In this document: piece by piece, positions 28,142 to 37,214 of the stretch | How the letters are laid out: the number at the start of each line of letters is the position of its first letter | Numbering within the stretch: the stretch's first letter is position 1 | From: Variovorax sp. CAN15 | GTDB taxonomy: Bacteria > Pseudomonadota > Gammaproteobacteria > Burkholderiales > Burkholderiaceae_C | Reading direction: 5' to 3' | Assembly: GCF_030462475.1 (NCBI RefSeq) | Contig: NZ_JASMRZ010000014.1 | Span: forward strand, 40,671-104,670 | DNA length: 64,000 nt | Notes under the pieces: model-generated | What the model was told of the DNA's origin: nothing | The model's input: the letters and a program-made list of their open reading frames with translations, nothing else | Databases searched by the model: none | Made by a program: the position numbers and the translations under genes

Positions 28142-29095
28142 TCACTTGTCTTTGTCTTCGCGGGCCTTGGCGCGCGGATGCGCCGCGTCGTACACCTTGG
28201 CCAGGTGCTGGAAATCCAGCCGCGTGTAGACCTGCGTGGTCGCGATGTTGGCGTGGCCCAGCAGCTCCTGCACCGCGCGCAGGTCGCTGCTGGACTGCAG
28301 CACGTGGCTCGCGAAGGAGTGGCGCAGCATGTGCGGATGCACCGGCGCCGCGAGGCCGGCCTTGAGGCTGCGCTCGCGCAGCAGCTTCCACACCGCCTGC
28401 GACGACATCCGCATGCCCTTGGCGCTGATGAAGAGCGCGGCCGCCGCCTGCGGGTCGCGCAGCCGGGCCGTCGTCAGCCCGGGGCAGTCGCCGCGCACCG
28501 CGAGCCAGTCGCGCAGCGCCTCGGCCGCCTTGCTGCCCATGGGCACGATGCGCCGCTTGCTGCCCTTGCCGAGCACGCTGGCCTCCATGGCGTCCAGGTC
28601 GACCCAGCCGCGCGCCGTGCCGCTGGCCTGCGCATCGAGGCCGGTCAGCTCGCTCACGCGCAGGCCGCAGCCGTAGAGCACTTCGACGATGGCGCCGTCG
28701 CGCGCCTCGGTCCACGGGTCGGCCTCGGGGTCGTACAGTTCGGCGAGCCGCACCGCGTCGTCCACGCCCAGCGCCTTGGGCAGCGGCCGGCTGGCCTTGG
28801 GCGCGTGCACGTCCTGCACCGGGTTGAAGCCGACCAGCCCTTCGTGCCCCAGCCAGCGGTAGAAGCTGCGCCAGCACGACAGCACCAGCGCGATGCCGCG
28901 CGGCTCGCGCCCGGCGCTGTGCAGCTGCGCCATCCAGCGGCGGATGTGGGCGGTCTGCACCCGGTCCAGCGGCAGCTTCGCCTCGGCGGCGTGCTCGCGC
29001 AGGGACTGCAGGTGGAAGGCATAGAGTTCGACCGTGCGCGCCGCGAGCTGGCGCTCGACGCGCACGTGCTCCAGGTATTTCTCGATCCAGTCCAT
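28142..29095 (-). CDS. xerC: XerC, tyrosine recombinase for chromosome dimer resolution
   Basis: XerC with XerD resolves chromosome dimers at dif. From ATG 29095 (MDWIEKYLEHVRVERQ) the protein has 317 residues: an N-terminal SAM-like core-binding domain, then the catalytic residues Arg in YGCGLRVSEL, Lys in GKGSKRR, H-x-x-R in HPHMLRHSFASH, His in LLGHANIATTQVYT and the Tyr nucleophile. The track start at 29923 is wrong, since it reads through repeat copy C and ydcF. The dapF-DUF484-xerC order matches the enterobacterial locus. Confidence 0.95.
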   Translation of the reverse strand: MDWIEKYLEHVRVERQLAARTVELYAFHLQSLREHAAEAKLPLDRVQTAHIRRWMAQLHSAGREPRGIALVLSCWRSFYRWLGHEGLVGFNPVQDVHAPKASRPLPKALGVDDAVRLAELYDPEADPWTEARDGAIVEVLYGCGLRVSELTGLDAQASGTARGWVDLDAMEASVLGKGSKRRIVPMGSKAAEALRDWLAVRGDCPGLTTARLRDPQAAAALFISAKGMRMSSQAVWKLLRERSLKAGLAAPVHPHMLRHSFASHVLQSSSDLRAVQELLGHANIATTQVYTRLDFQHLAKVYDAAHPRAKAREDKDK

Positions 29096-29118
29096 TTGCT
29101 CAGCGCAGGGTATGGCTC

Positions 29119-29214
29119 GGGAATACCGCGGAACCGGCTTTGCCGGGCCGCGGGTATTGCCCCCGGCGAGGGGATTGGCGAAGCGACACGACGTGCGCGA
29201 AGCCTGGGGGCGCA
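29119..29214 (+). repeat. Hairpin-rich intergenic repeat, copy C
   Basis: The plus strand reads gggaataccgcggaaccggctttgccgggcc...ggcgaagcgacacgacgtgcgcgaagcctggggg, the clearest copy of the repeat. It fills the gap between the ydcF-like stop (29215) and the xerC start. Nested stems CCGCGG/CCGCGG and CCGGC/GCCGG around TTT are perfect here. Confidence 0.85.
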
Positions 29215-29850
29215 CTAGAACAGGTAGCCATGGCCGGCATTGTTGATGATGGCTGCCGGCTCGCGCAATGCGCCCTTGGAGAACGGTCCGAGCGCCTGCC
29301 AGCACGAGGTGGGCGCCGCCGCGTACTGCACCTCGAAGCTCCGGTCGAAGCCGCTCATCTTCACCAGCCGCTCGACGCGCCACAGGTGGAAAGGCTCCGA
29401 CACGATGACCACCCTGCGCACACCGGCCGCCAGCAGCAGCGGGCGCGACAGCGACAGGTTCAGCCGCGTGGATGTCGATGCGGGCTCCAGCAGCATCGGA
29501 CCCGAGAAGCCCGAGGCGATCGCGTGTTCCCCCATCGTGATGGCCTCGATGCGGCTGTCCTCCTGATCCACGCCGCCCGAAAAGGCCAGTTGCCTGACCA
29601 GCCCGGCCTTCGCCAGCGCCAGGGCCGTATCGACCCGCCCGGTCAGGCACGGGTGCGGCTTGCCGTCGAGGTATGCGCGGCTGCCGAGCACCAGCGCCGC
29701 ATCGGCCTGCTGCCGCGGCGGATTCGCGAGCAAATATTCGGAATGCCGCCAGATGAACGCCCCGATGGCCGCATACACCAGCGCCACAGCCACCAGCCCG
29801 AAGGCCAGCACGACCTGCCAGGGCCGCCTCAGCCAGCGCGGACGTTTCAA
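29215..29850 (-). CDS. DUF218 (YdcF/SanA/ElyC-like) membrane protein
   Basis: The protein has one N-terminal membrane helix (VVLAFGLVAVALVYAAIGAF) and a DUF218 domain: AALVLGSRAYLDGKPHPCLTGRVDTAL, SGGVDQEDSRIEAITMG, EPASTSTRLNL and VVIVSEPFHLWR. Relatives act in envelope integrity and polysaccharide or vancomycin-sensitivity phenotypes. The best start is TTG 29850, which overlaps the DUF484 stop (TTGA) and gives 211 residues; there is no clear Shine-Dalgarno. Its insertion between DUF484 and xerC is unusual compared with the basic dapF-DUF484-xerC layout. Confidence 0.75.
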   Translation of the reverse strand: MKRPRWLRRPWQVVLAFGLVAVALVYAAIGAFIWRHSEYLLANPPRQQADAALVLGSRAYLDGKPHPCLTGRVDTALALAKAGLVRQLAFSGGVDQEDSRIEAITMGEHAIASGFSGPMLLEPASTSTRLNLSLSRPLLLAAGVRRVVIVSEPFHLWRVERLVKMSGFDRSFEVQYAAAPTSCWQALGPFSKGALREPAAIINNAGHGYLF

Positions 29851-30551
29851 GGACGCAGCCGCGAAAGCGCGCCCGAGGCCAGCTCGGCGATGCGCTCCAG
29901 GAAGTCTGTGCCCATCTCGGCATTGAAGCGCTGCGCGTCGGGCGAGGCCAGCACCAGCAGGCCGAAGGCCGGCGACTCCGGGCCGGGGCGCAGCGGAATC
30001 AGCGCGAGCGACATCGCGGCGTGCGGCTCGGGCAGCCAGCTGGCTGCTTCGAAGCCCGAATTGAGCCCGCAGTACGGCGAGGTCAGCGAGGTGGCCAGCG
30101 CCTTCACGTCGTCGCTCACCCACTGGGCGTAGGCCTCGTTGAGGTATTCGCTGCCGCAGTCCCACACCTTGATGGCCGTCTGCGGCACCAGGAAGAGCGA
30201 CTGCAGGTCGACCGCGATGCGGTACGGCAGGCTGCGCGGGTCGCGCGTGGTCAGCAGGCCCGTGGTCCAGCGCTGCAGGCGGTCGGCGATCACGACGTTC
30301 TCGGTGCCGTGGCGCATCATGTCCATCAGGCGATGCTCCAGCGCCTTGATCTTCTCGCGCAGCATCTCGGCCTGCCGCTCCTGCAGGCTCACGGCGCGGT
30401 TGCCGTGCGGGCTGGTGAGCTGCACCTGCGCCAGCAGCTGGGCATGGCGCTCGAAGAAGTCGGGCGTGTTCGCCAGGTAGTTGGCGATGTCGTCTTCGGT
30501 GATCGGGTTCATGGCGTTGGCGTCGTTGTTGTTGCTCGTGAAGTTGGTCAT
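29847..30551 (-). CDS. DUF484 (GAF-like) family protein
   Basis: The 234-residue product contains the DUF484 pattern: [40 protein letters not shown], and a GAF-like C-terminal half ending in [16 protein letters not shown]. The function of the family is unknown, and no ligand-binding residues can be named. ATG 30551 overlaps the dapF stop (ATGA); an internal ATG at 30512 ([13 protein letters not shown]) is nearer to the family start. It is co-transcribed with dapF by position. Confidence 0.85.
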   Translation of the reverse strand: MTNFTSNNNDANAMNPITEDDIANYLANTPDFFERHAQLLAQVQLTSPHGNRAVSLQERQAEMLREKIKALEHRLMDMMRHGTENVVIADRLQRWTTGLLTTRDPRSLPYRIAVDLQSLFLVPQTAIKVWDCGSEYLNEAYAQWVSDDVKALATSLTSPYCGLNSGFEAASWLPEPHAAMSLALIPLRPGPESPAFGLLVLASPDAQRFNAEMGTDFLERIAELASGALSRLRP

Positions 30552-31423
30552 GGCAGCTCCGGCACCTCGATGTCTCCCTCGAAGACCGTGACGGCCGGCC
30601 CGGTCATCAGCACCGGCTGGCCCTCCCCCTGCCACTCGATCGTGAGAACGCCGCCGTGCGTCTGCACGTCCACGCGGCGCTCCAGCAGCCCGAGGCGGAC
30701 GCCCGCCACCACCGCCGCGCAGGCGCCGGTGCCGCAGGCCAGCGTTTCGCCGGCGCCGCGCTCGAACACCCGCAGCCTGATGCTGGAACGGTCGAGCACC
30801 TGCATGAACCCCGCATTCACCCGCTGCGGAAAGCGCGGGTGGTGCTCGATCTGCGGGCCCTGTTCGGCCACCGGAGCGGTGTCGACGTCGTCGACCACCT
30901 GCACCGCGTGCGGGTTGCCCATCGAGAGCACAGCTACCGAAACGATAGCGCTGCCGGCCTGGGTGCCCAGGGCCAGGTGCCACTTGTGCCACGCGCCCTC
31001 GGGCAGAGGGTCGAGCCCCGCGGGGTCGAAGGGCACGCGGGCGGGTTCGAAGATGGGAGCGCCCATGTCGACCGTGACGCGGCCGTCGGCGCCCATGCGG
31101 GGTTCGATGACGCCGGAGAGGGTCTGGACGCGCACCTGCCTCTTCTCGGTCAGGTGGTGTTCGCTGACGAAGCGCATGAAGCAGCGCGCGCCGTTGCCGC
31201 ACTGCTCCACCTCGCCGCCGTCGGAGTTGTGGATGACGTACTGGAAATCGATGCCTTCGCCCGGCGAGGGCCGCACGGAGAGGATCTGGTCGGCGCCGAC
31301 GCCGAAATGGCGGTCGGCCAGGAAGCGGTATTGAGCGGCGCTGAGGCCCAGCGTGCCGCGCGTTTCGTCCAGCACGACGAAATCGTTGCCGGCTCCCTGC
31401 ATCTTGGTAAAGCGGATTCGCAT
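30548..31423 (-). CDS. dapF: DapF, diaminopimelate epimerase
   Basis: DapF converts LL- to meso-diaminopimelate, the residue used by the MurE encoded in this window, and is also needed for lysine. The 291-residue protein starts [19 protein letters not shown]. The two catalytic cysteines are in [10 protein letters not shown] and [11 protein letters not shown], and the SMGNPHAV motif is present. The length is normal. The start at ATG 31423 is set by the family N-terminus; the track ORF is longer and reads through the GNAT gene region. Confidence 0.97.
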   Translation of the reverse strand: MRIRFTKMQGAGNDFVVLDETRGTLGLSAAQYRFLADRHFGVGADQILSVRPSPGEGIDFQYVIHNSDGGEVEQCGNGARCFMRFVSEHHLTEKRQVRVQTLSGVIEPRMGADGRVTVDMGAPIFEPARVPFDPAGLDPLPEGAWHKWHLALGTQAGSAIVSVAVLSMGNPHAVQVVDDVDTAPVAEQGPQIEHHPRFPQRVNAGFMQVLDRSSIRLRVFERGAGETLACGTGACAAVVAGVRLGLLERRVDVQTHGGVLTIEWQGEGQPVLMTGPAVTVFEGDIEVPELP

Positions 31424-31479
31424 CCGGGGATTATCGCCACGGGCATCGCCCCTGGCGACCGGAGGGCTCATGCCCTGCC

Positions 31480-31794
31480 TCAAAGACCGAGCAGCTTGCG
31501 GCCTTCGTCGGCCAGCAGGTCGTGCGTCTCGGGGTGCTTGCGCATGTAGGCGGCGAACACGGGGCACTGCGGAATGACGCGCAGGCCACGCTCGCGCGCG
31601 GACGCCAGGCCCGCGAGCACCAGTTGCCTGGCGACGCCCTGACCCTGCAGCGCCTCGGGCACCAGGGTGTGGACGAAAGTGATGACATCGCCCGCAAGGG
31701 AGTAGATCGCGACCGCACGTTCGCCCTGCGATGCGAATTCGAATCGGTGCTTCGATGGATTGTCTTGAACGACGGGGGGAAGAGGCGTGGTCAT
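31480..31794 (-). CDS. Small GNAT-like acetyltransferase (Acetyltransf_CG type)
   Basis: The 104-residue protein from ATG 31794 has the pattern of the compact GNAT group: [19 protein letters not shown], the acetyl-CoA loop [15 protein letters not shown], and [17 protein letters not shown]. It is a single small domain with no membrane segment. The substrate is unknown. It lies between the alpha/beta hydrolase gene and dapF with a GC-rich hairpin upstream, and may be the last gene of the hydrolase transcript or separate. Confidence 0.8.
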   Translation of the reverse strand: MTTPLPPVVQDNPSKHRFEFASQGERAVAIYSLAGDVITFVHTLVPEALQGQGVARQLVLAGLASARERGLRVIPQCPVFAAYMRKHPETHDLLADEGRKLLGL

Positions 31795-31820
31795 GAAGAT
31801 GGTCTCGAAATGGAGAAGGA

Positions 31821-31870
31821 GGCGTCCGCGCATGCGCGGCGGACGCCACGGACGCCACAGGCGTCCGACG
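31821..31870. terminator. GGCGTCC-repeat hairpin after the alpha/beta hydrolase
   Basis: GGCGTCCGC (31821-31829) and GCGGACGCC (31839-31847) form a perfect 9-bp stem, and two more GGACGCC/GGCGTCC units follow up to 31867. The element lies between the hydrolase stop and the GNAT start. It could end or weaken the hydrolase transcript; no T-run is seen. Confidence 0.4.
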
Positions 31871-31875
31871 ACCGA

Positions 31876-32697
31876 TCAGGCCCGGATGAACGCCAGCAGA
31901 TCGGCGTTCACCTGGTCAGCGTGCGTGGTGCAGGTGGCATGCGGCGCACCCGCGTAGACCTTGAGCTGGCTGCCCTTGATCATCTCGGCCGCAAGCTTGC
32001 CGGTGGCCTCGAAGGGCACGACCTGGTCGTCGTCGCCGTGGATCACGAGCGTGGGCACGTCGATCTTCGCCATGTCGGGGCGGAAGTCGGTTTCCGAGAA
32101 CGCGGTCACGCAGTCGATGGTGGCCTTGATCGAGGCCTGCAGCGCGATCTGCAGCGTCTGCTTGAAGACGCCCTGCGACACCTTGGCGCCGGGGCGGTTG
32201 GTGCCGTAGAAGAGCGTGCTGAAGTCGTCGAGGAACTGCGGGCGGTCAGCGGCCAGTCCGGCACGGATGCCTGCGAACAGCGAGGCGTCGGGGCCCACGG
32301 GGTGGTCGGCCGTCTTCATGAACAGCGGCGTCACGGCGCTGATGAGCGCCAGCCTGGCCACGCGCGAGCTGCCCTTGCGCGCGATGTAGCGCGTCACGTC
32401 GCCGCCGCCCATCGAGAAGCCAGCGAGGATCACGTCCTTCAGGTCGAGCTTCTCGATCAGCTCCGCGATGTCGTCGGCGAAGGTGTCGTAGTCATAGCCC
32501 GTCCACGGCTGGCTCGAGCGGCCGAAGCCACGGCGGTCGAACGCGATCACGCGGTAGCCGCGTTCCGCGAAGAACAGCATCTGGGCGTCCCACATGTCGG
32601 CGCTGAGCGGCCAACCGTGGCTGAAGAGAATGGGCTGGCCCGAGCCCCAGTCCTTGTAGTAGAGCTCGGTGCCGTCGCGCAGTGTGAGAGTGGTCAT
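31876..32697 (-). CDS. Alpha/beta hydrolase of the non-haem chloroperoxidase type
   Basis: The 273-residue protein from ATG 32697 ([18 protein letters not shown]) has the oxyanion HGW segment, the nucleophile elbow GFSMGGGD, the acid in [11 protein letters not shown], and the final His in [22 protein letters not shown] is typical of cofactor-free haloperoxidases and related esterases. The physiological substrate is unknown. GGAGA lies nine bases before the start. It is the downstream-most enzyme of the minus-strand run that faces the LysR gene at 38 kb. Confidence 0.88.
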   Translation of the reverse strand: MTTLTLRDGTELYYKDWGSGQPILFSHGWPLSADMWDAQMLFFAERGYRVIAFDRRGFGRSSQPWTGYDYDTFADDIAELIEKLDLKDVILAGFSMGGGDVTRYIARKGSSRVARLALISAVTPLFMKTADHPVGPDASLFAGIRAGLAADRPQFLDDFSTLFYGTNRPGAKVSQGVFKQTLQIALQASIKATIDCVTAFSETDFRPDMAKIDVPTLVIHGDDDQVVPFEATGKLAAEMIKGSQLKVYAGAPHATCTTHADQVNADLLAFIRA

Positions 32698-32755
32698 GAT
32701 TTCTCCAGTGAAGTGAATAAACGAACGAATGAAGGGAAGAAGGAAAAAACGGAAC

Positions 32756-34357
32756 TCAGATCGCAAGAAAGTGATGCACCTCGGGCTTGCCCGGCCCGAT
32801 GTGGAAGCGCAGCGCCTCGCTCTGCAGGTCCGCGTCGGCGTGCGATACGCGGTGATGCTGGCGCAGATGCTCAGCCCACGACTCGACGAGGAACCACTCC
32901 ATCACCCGCTGCGCGTCGGCCGTGTGCTCGTGCACGCCCCAGGCATAGGCGCCGTCGCGGCGGCGCTCCAGCGACAGGCGCTTCATCACGGCCAGGAACG
33001 CGGGGCGGTCTTCCTTGCGGATGCGGTACTCGACCTGGATCATCACCGGCCCGCGGTCGTGCGCCACCGGCTCGGCCAGCAAGGGCTCCGGCCAGTGGTT
33101 CGATGCCTGCAGATCGGCCTCGCCGGCCGGAAGCCGCACGCGGTGGAAGACCAGGCCAGCCACCACCAGCCCCACGGCACCGGCCACCAGCGTCATGGGC
33201 ACGCCAATCTGGTGCGCCACCAGGCCCCAGCCCAGGCTGCCGGCCGCCATCGCGCCGTTGAACACCGTCAGGTACACGGCCAGTCCGCGTCCACGCACCC
33301 AGTTCGGCAGGATCGACTGCGCCACGCCGTTGAGCGTGGTCAGCGCCACGATCCAGCCCAGGCCCAGCACCAGCAGCAGCGCCACCGCCAGCCACTTCGG
33401 CGGGGCGAAGACCAGGCTGCCCATCACGGCAGCCGTGAGCAGCGAGGCCAGCAGCATCATTCCGTCGGCGTCGAGCCGGGCGCGCAGCCTCGGCATCACC
33501 AGCGCGCCGCCGATGGCGCCCGCGCCCACCGCGCCGAGCAGCACGCCGTAGAAGCCGGCCGAGCCGCCGAGCATCTGCCGCGCCACCAGCGGCAGCAGCG
33601 CCCATACCGAGCTTGCGAACAGGAAGAACACCGCCGCGCGCAGCAGCACCACGTGCAGCTCCTTGCTGGCGCGGGTGTAGCGCAGGCCGGCACGGAAGGC
33701 GCCGAGGAAGTTCTCCGTGAGCGCCGTGTCTTCCGCCGGCGGGCGCTTCCACCACAGCAGCGCCGCGATCACGAACACGTAGCTCAGCACGTCGACGCCA
33801 TAGGTGGCCGCCGCGCCGAAGCTCGCAAGAATCAGCCCGCCCGCCGCCGGCCCGATGGAACGCGCGATGTTGATGCCCAGCGAATTCAGCGCCACCGCGC
33901 CCTTCAGGTCGGATCTAGGCACCAGCTCGGGCACGATCGACTGCCAGGTCGGCCCCATCAGCGCCGCGCCGATGCCGCCCACGAAGGTCAGCGCGATCAG
34001 GTACTCCACCGTGAGCGAGCCGGTGTGCGAGAGCACCAGCAGCGCGCCGCTGACCGCCGCGAGCACCAGCTGCACGAAGATCAGGAAGCGCCGCCGGTCG
34101 AGAATGTCCGACAGCACGCCCGCCGGAATCGCCAGCAGGAAGATCGGCAGCGTGGCCGCCGTCTGGATCAGCGCCACCGCCGTCGGGCTGGCCGACAGGT
34201 CGGTCACCAGCCAGGAGCTGGCCACGTCGCGCATGAAGCTGCCGATGTTGCCAAGCACGGTGGCGGCCCAGAGCACCGCGAAGACCGGCTGGCGCAGCGG
34301 CGCGAAGGCGCCGGGTTGCGCCGCGGGCGCGGTCGTGCCTTGCGAGGTTTCAGACAT
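32756..34357 (-). CDS. MFS_3 exporter with C-terminal ABM-like domain
   Basis: Residues of about 20-420 hold twelve membrane segments with the MFS loop motif [14 protein letters not shown], as in EntS-type exporters. Residues of about 440-533 ([20 protein letters not shown] to [16 protein letters not shown]) are soluble and resemble an antibiotic-biosynthesis-monooxygenase-like ferredoxin fold. The track GTG is rejected for ATG 34357, which has AAGGAG seven bases upstream. The start overlaps the DoxX end by 8 nt. The exported substrate is unknown; the isochorismatase and amidohydrolase neighbours hint at a small metabolite. Confidence 0.85.
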   Translation of the reverse strand: MSETSQGTTAPAAQPGAFAPLRQPVFAVLWAATVLGNIGSFMRDVASSWLVTDLSASPTAVALIQTAATLPIFLLAIPAGVLSDILDRRRFLIFVQLVLAAVSGALLVLSHTGSLTVEYLIALTFVGGIGAALMGPTWQSIVPELVPRSDLKGAVALNSLGINIARSIGPAAGGLILASFGAAATYGVDVLSYVFVIAALLWWKRPPAEDTALTENFLGAFRAGLRYTRASKELHVVLLRAAVFFLFASSVWALLPLVARQMLGGSAGFYGVLLGAVGAGAIGGALVMPRLRARLDADGMMLLASLLTAAVMGSLVFAPPKWLAVALLLVLGLGWIVALTTLNGVAQSILPNWVRGRGLAVYLTVFNGAMAAGSLGWGLVAHQIGVPMTLVAGAVGLVVAGLVFHRVRLPAGEADLQASNHWPEPLLAEPVAHDRGPVMIQVEYRIRKEDRPAFLAVMKRLSLERRRDGAYAWGVHEHTADAQRVMEWFLVESWAEHLRQHHRVSHADADLQSEALRFHIGPGKPEVHHFLAI

Positions 34358-34748
34358 GTGCACGCTCCTTCAGGTCGTGCCAGGCGACGAGCAGGAAACC
34401 GCCGACCAGGCCCAGATGCTCGAAGAAGGAGTTTGCCGCCATGAAACGCTCCTGCCCCACTGGCATCTGCCAGAAGCGCAGCGCCACGAAAGTCGCCATC
34501 AGCGTGAATCCGCCGAGCGCCAGCGCGCCGAGCCAGCGCAGGCGGCCGGTGAGGATGAGCGCCGAGGCGCCCAGCTCCAGCACGATGACAGCCACGGCCA
34601 GCGGGCCGGCGGGCGAAAGGCCGAAGTGGTTCATCTCGGCAAGGGCCGCGTCGAAGTCCATCGCCTTGTTCAGGCCGCCTTGCAGGTAGGCGGCGCACAG
34701 CAGCAGCAAGGCGATCCAGCGCAGCAGGGGTGCGGTTGACCAGCGCAT
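34350..34748 (-). CDS. DoxX-family membrane protein
   Basis: The 132-residue protein has four membrane helices and the DoxX pattern AAYLQGGLNKAMDF, LELGASALILTGRLRWLGA and FFEHLGLVGGFLLVAW. DoxX-like proteins are small integral membrane proteins often placed beside oxidoreductases; their exact role is not known. The ATG at 34748 is preferred over 34754 because AGGAGG then lies six bases upstream. It sits between the amidohydrolase and MFS genes with overlaps, so it is part of the same operon. Confidence 0.85.
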   Translation of the reverse strand: MRWSTAPLLRWIALLLLCAAYLQGGLNKAMDFDAALAEMNHFGLSPAGPLAVAVIVLELGASALILTGRLRWLGALALGGFTLMATFVALRFWQMPVGQERFMAANSFFEHLGLVGGFLLVAWHDLKERAHV

Positions 34749-34759
34749 CGTCATCCTCC

Positions 34760-36763
34760 TCAGACCGCCCAGCAGGCGCAGCCGAGAGCGCCCCAGAAGC
34801 TCTTCAGGTCGCCAACGGGCAGCTTGCTGCTCCAGGCCGTGGCGTGGCTGTGGCCGTGCACGTTGCAGTTGTTGGCGCAGCCGCAGGACATGGCTGCATT
34901 GCGCATGACCTTCTGCAGCGGCGCCCCCTCCTTCTTGTCGGCCCAGCCGGCGTAGCCGCCGAAGGTGCGCGCGGGGGACCAGTCGGGCATGGCGGGCGGC
35001 GGCGCGCCCTCGTCATGCGCGGCGAAGGCGCCGACGCCCCAGACCACCTTGCCGCCCACCATGGTCAGCAGCGCGGTCGTGTCTGCGATGTCCGATTCGG
35101 GGCAGGCGAAGAAGTCGCGGTCGGGCACCACCAGGTCGGCGAGCTGGCCGGCCTGGATGCGGCCCTTCTTGCCCTCCTCGTTCGAGAACCAGGTGACGTT
35201 CTCGGTCCACATGCGCAGCGCCTGCTCGCGGTCGAGTAGGTTGCGCTGCGGCGTGATCTGCAGGCCACCCACCGTCTTGCCCGTGACCAGCCACGACAGC
35301 GACACCCACGGGTTGTACGAGGCCACCCGCGTCGCGTCGGTGCCGGCCGAGACCTTCAGGCCGCGCTCCAGCATGCGCTTGACCGGCGGCGTGGCCTCGG
35401 CCGCGGCGGCGCCGTAGCGCTCCACGAAATACTCGCCCTGGTAGGCCATGCGGTGCTGCACCGCCACGCCGCCGCCCAGCGCGGCGATGCGGTCCATCGA
35501 CTTTTCCGAGATGGTTTCGGCATGGTCGAAGAACCAGTTCAGGCCGGCCAGCGGCGTCTCTTTGTTGACCTTTTCGAACACGTCGAGCGAACGGCTGATG
35601 GTCTCGTCGTAGGTGGCGTGCATGCGCCAGGGCCAGCGGTTCTGCGCCAGGATGCGGACCACGCCTTCGAGGTCGCCTTCCATCTCGGGCGCCATCTCGG
35701 GGCGCGGCTGGCGGAAGTCTTCGAAGTCGGCGGCCGAGAACACCAGCATCTCGCCCGCGCCATTGTGGCGGAAGTAGTCGTCGCCCTGCTTGTACCTGGA
35801 GTTGGCGGTCCAGTTCAGGAAGTCTTCCTTCTCCTGCTTGGGCTTCTGCGTGAACAGGTTGTAGGCCAGGCGGATGGTGAGCTGGCCGTCGTCGGCGAGC
35901 TTGCGGACGACTTCGTAGTCGTCGGGGTAGTTCTGGTTGCCGCCGCCCGCGTCGATGGCGCCGGTCACGCCCAGGCGGTTGAGCTCGCGCATGAAGTGGC
36001 GCGTGGAATTGAGCTGGTAGTCGAAGGGCAGCTTCGGGCCCTTGGCCAGCGTGGCGTAGAGGATGGCCGCGTTCGGCTTGGCCAGCAGCAGGCCGGTGGG
36101 GTTGCCGGCGCTGTCGCGCACGATCTCGCCGCCGGGCGGCGCGGGCGTGTCCTTGGTGTAGCCCACGGCGCGCAGCGCGGCGCCGTTGAGCAGCGCGCGG
36201 TCGTACAGGTGCAGGATGAAGACCGGCGTGTCCGGCGCCACCGCGTTCAGTTCCTCGATGGTCGGCAGGCGCTTCTCGGCGAACTGGTGTTCGGTGAAGC
36301 CGCCCACCACGCGCACCCACTGCGGCGCGGGCGTGACCGCCACCTGGCGCTTCAGCATGCCCATGGCATCGGCCAGGCTGCGCACGCCGTCCCAGCGCAG
36401 TTCCATGTTGTAGTTCAGGCCGCCGCGGATGATGTGCAGGTGGTTGTCGATCAGCCCCGGCAGCACGCGCTTGCCCTGCAGGTCGATCACGCGGGTGGCG
36501 CCGCCGGCCAGCGGCAGCACCTCTTCGGCGCGGCCGACGCGGGTGAAGCGGCCGTCCTTGATGGCCACTGCATCGGCCATCGGGTTGGCGCGGTCCAGCG
36601 TGGTGAAGCGGCCGTTGTGCAGGATCAGGTCTGGGGTTTCGGTGTTGGTGGACATGGTGTCGGAGAAGGAAGCGACCGCAAGGCCGGGAGCTGCGAGGGT
36701 GGCGCCGAGCGCTCCGAGAGAGCCAAGGAGACGGCGGCGGTTGGAATCTGCGGATGGGTTCAT
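34760..36763 (-). CDS. Secreted (Tat-type) amidohydrolase_3 family metal hydrolase, YtcJ-like
   Basis: The 667-residue protein starts MNPSADSNRRRLLGSLGALGATLAAP, a twin-arginine signal with a hydrophobic core. The amidohydrolase part has LPGLIDNHLHIIRGGLN (first metal His pair), WRMHATYDETI, WFFDHAETI and a C-terminal GTDATRV with the catalytic Asp. Relatives hydrolyse N-formyl or other amide bonds; the substrate here is unknown. The last 60 residues add a Cys/His-rich tail (MSCGCANNCNVHGHSH, then GCACWAV). ATG 36763 overlaps the XapX stop by 4 nt. Confidence 0.85.
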   Translation of the reverse strand: MNPSADSNRRRLLGSLGALGATLAAPGLAVASFSDTMSTNTETPDLILHNGRFTTLDRANPMADAVAIKDGRFTRVGRAEEVLPLAGGATRVIDLQGKRVLPGLIDNHLHIIRGGLNYNMELRWDGVRSLADAMGMLKRQVAVTPAPQWVRVVGGFTEHQFAEKRLPTIEELNAVAPDTPVFILHLYDRALLNGAALRAVGYTKDTPAPPGGEIVRDSAGNPTGLLLAKPNAAILYATLAKGPKLPFDYQLNSTRHFMRELNRLGVTGAIDAGGGNQNYPDDYEVVRKLADDGQLTIRLAYNLFTQKPKQEKEDFLNWTANSRYKQGDDYFRHNGAGEMLVFSAADFEDFRQPRPEMAPEMEGDLEGVVRILAQNRWPWRMHATYDETISRSLDVFEKVNKETPLAGLNWFFDHAETISEKSMDRIAALGGGVAVQHRMAYQGEYFVERYGAAAAEATPPVKRMLERGLKVSAGTDATRVASYNPWVSLSWLVTGKTVGGLQITPQRNLLDREQALRMWTENVTWFSNEEGKKGRIQAGQLADLVVPDRDFFACPESDIADTTALLTMVGGKVVWGVGAFAAHDEGAPPPAMPDWSPARTFGGYAGWADKKEGAPLQKVMRNAAMSCGCANNCNVHGHSHATAWSSKLPVGDLKSFWGALGCACWAV

Positions 36764-37053
36764 GCGTCGCGCCTGCCGGAGGACGGTGCCTCCGACTTGT
36801 TCACCGCCGTCGGCTGCGCACACTTCGGGAGTTCGCCGAACACATGCGGCTTGACCTGGTGGTGCAGCCACGAGGTGGCCACCGCATCGGGCCTGATCAC
36901 GCTCTTGATGAGCGGCGGGATCTGCTCGCCGAGCAGGATCCCGAGAAGCCCCACCAGGGCGATGACCGGCGGCGCCGGCGAGCGCACCTGGAAGAGTGCG
37001 TAGATCACGCCGACCAGCAGGCCGAGCGCGAGGGAAACAACGTAGGTCTTCAT
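36760..37053 (-). CDS. XapX-domain small membrane protein
   Basis: The 97-residue product MKTYVVSLALGLLVGVIYALF has two hydrophobic helices, then LVGLLGILLGEQIPPLIKSV, the XapX pattern, and a polar tail containing SWLHHQVKPHVFG. XapX proteins have no known function. The gene is coupled to the amidohydrolase (ATGA) and often accompanies such genes in Burkholderiales (from memory, not checked). The longer track ORF adds non-coding sequence. Confidence 0.8.
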   Translation of the reverse strand: MKTYVVSLALGLLVGVIYALFQVRSPAPPVIALVGLLGILLGEQIPPLIKSVIRPDAVATSWLHHQVKPHVFGELPKCAQPTAVNKSEAPSSGRRDA

Positions 37054-37144
37054 GGTCAGCTTGTCCTTGACGAAGTTATCGAAAGCGCGACGCGAGGCGC
37101 GAAGAAACCGTAGCGAGCGCTCCGAGGTCGCGCCGAGGACCGCA

Positions 37145-37162
37145 GCCGTACCCAGGTACGGC
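37145..37162. repeat. Perfect palindrome GCCGTACC-CA-GGTACGGC
   Basis: An 8-bp perfect inverted repeat with a 2-bp centre lies in the 161-bp gap between the isochorismatase and XapX genes. The flanks (gaggaccgcag... ...gaggaccgcag) form a direct repeat around it. It could be an operator, an RNA hairpin or part of a dispersed repeat. Confidence 0.4.
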
Positions 37163-37214
37163 GAGGACCGCAGGTGCGAGATCGGGGCGCGCAGTAGGTT
37201 TATTCGTGCCTCGA

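Noticed and set aside
28142-29923. A 593-residue fusion of a DUF218-like frame with XerC as listed in the track
   Set aside because: The first part reads repeat copy C and the ydcF-like gene out of frame. XerC homology begins exactly at MDWIEKYLEH (29095).
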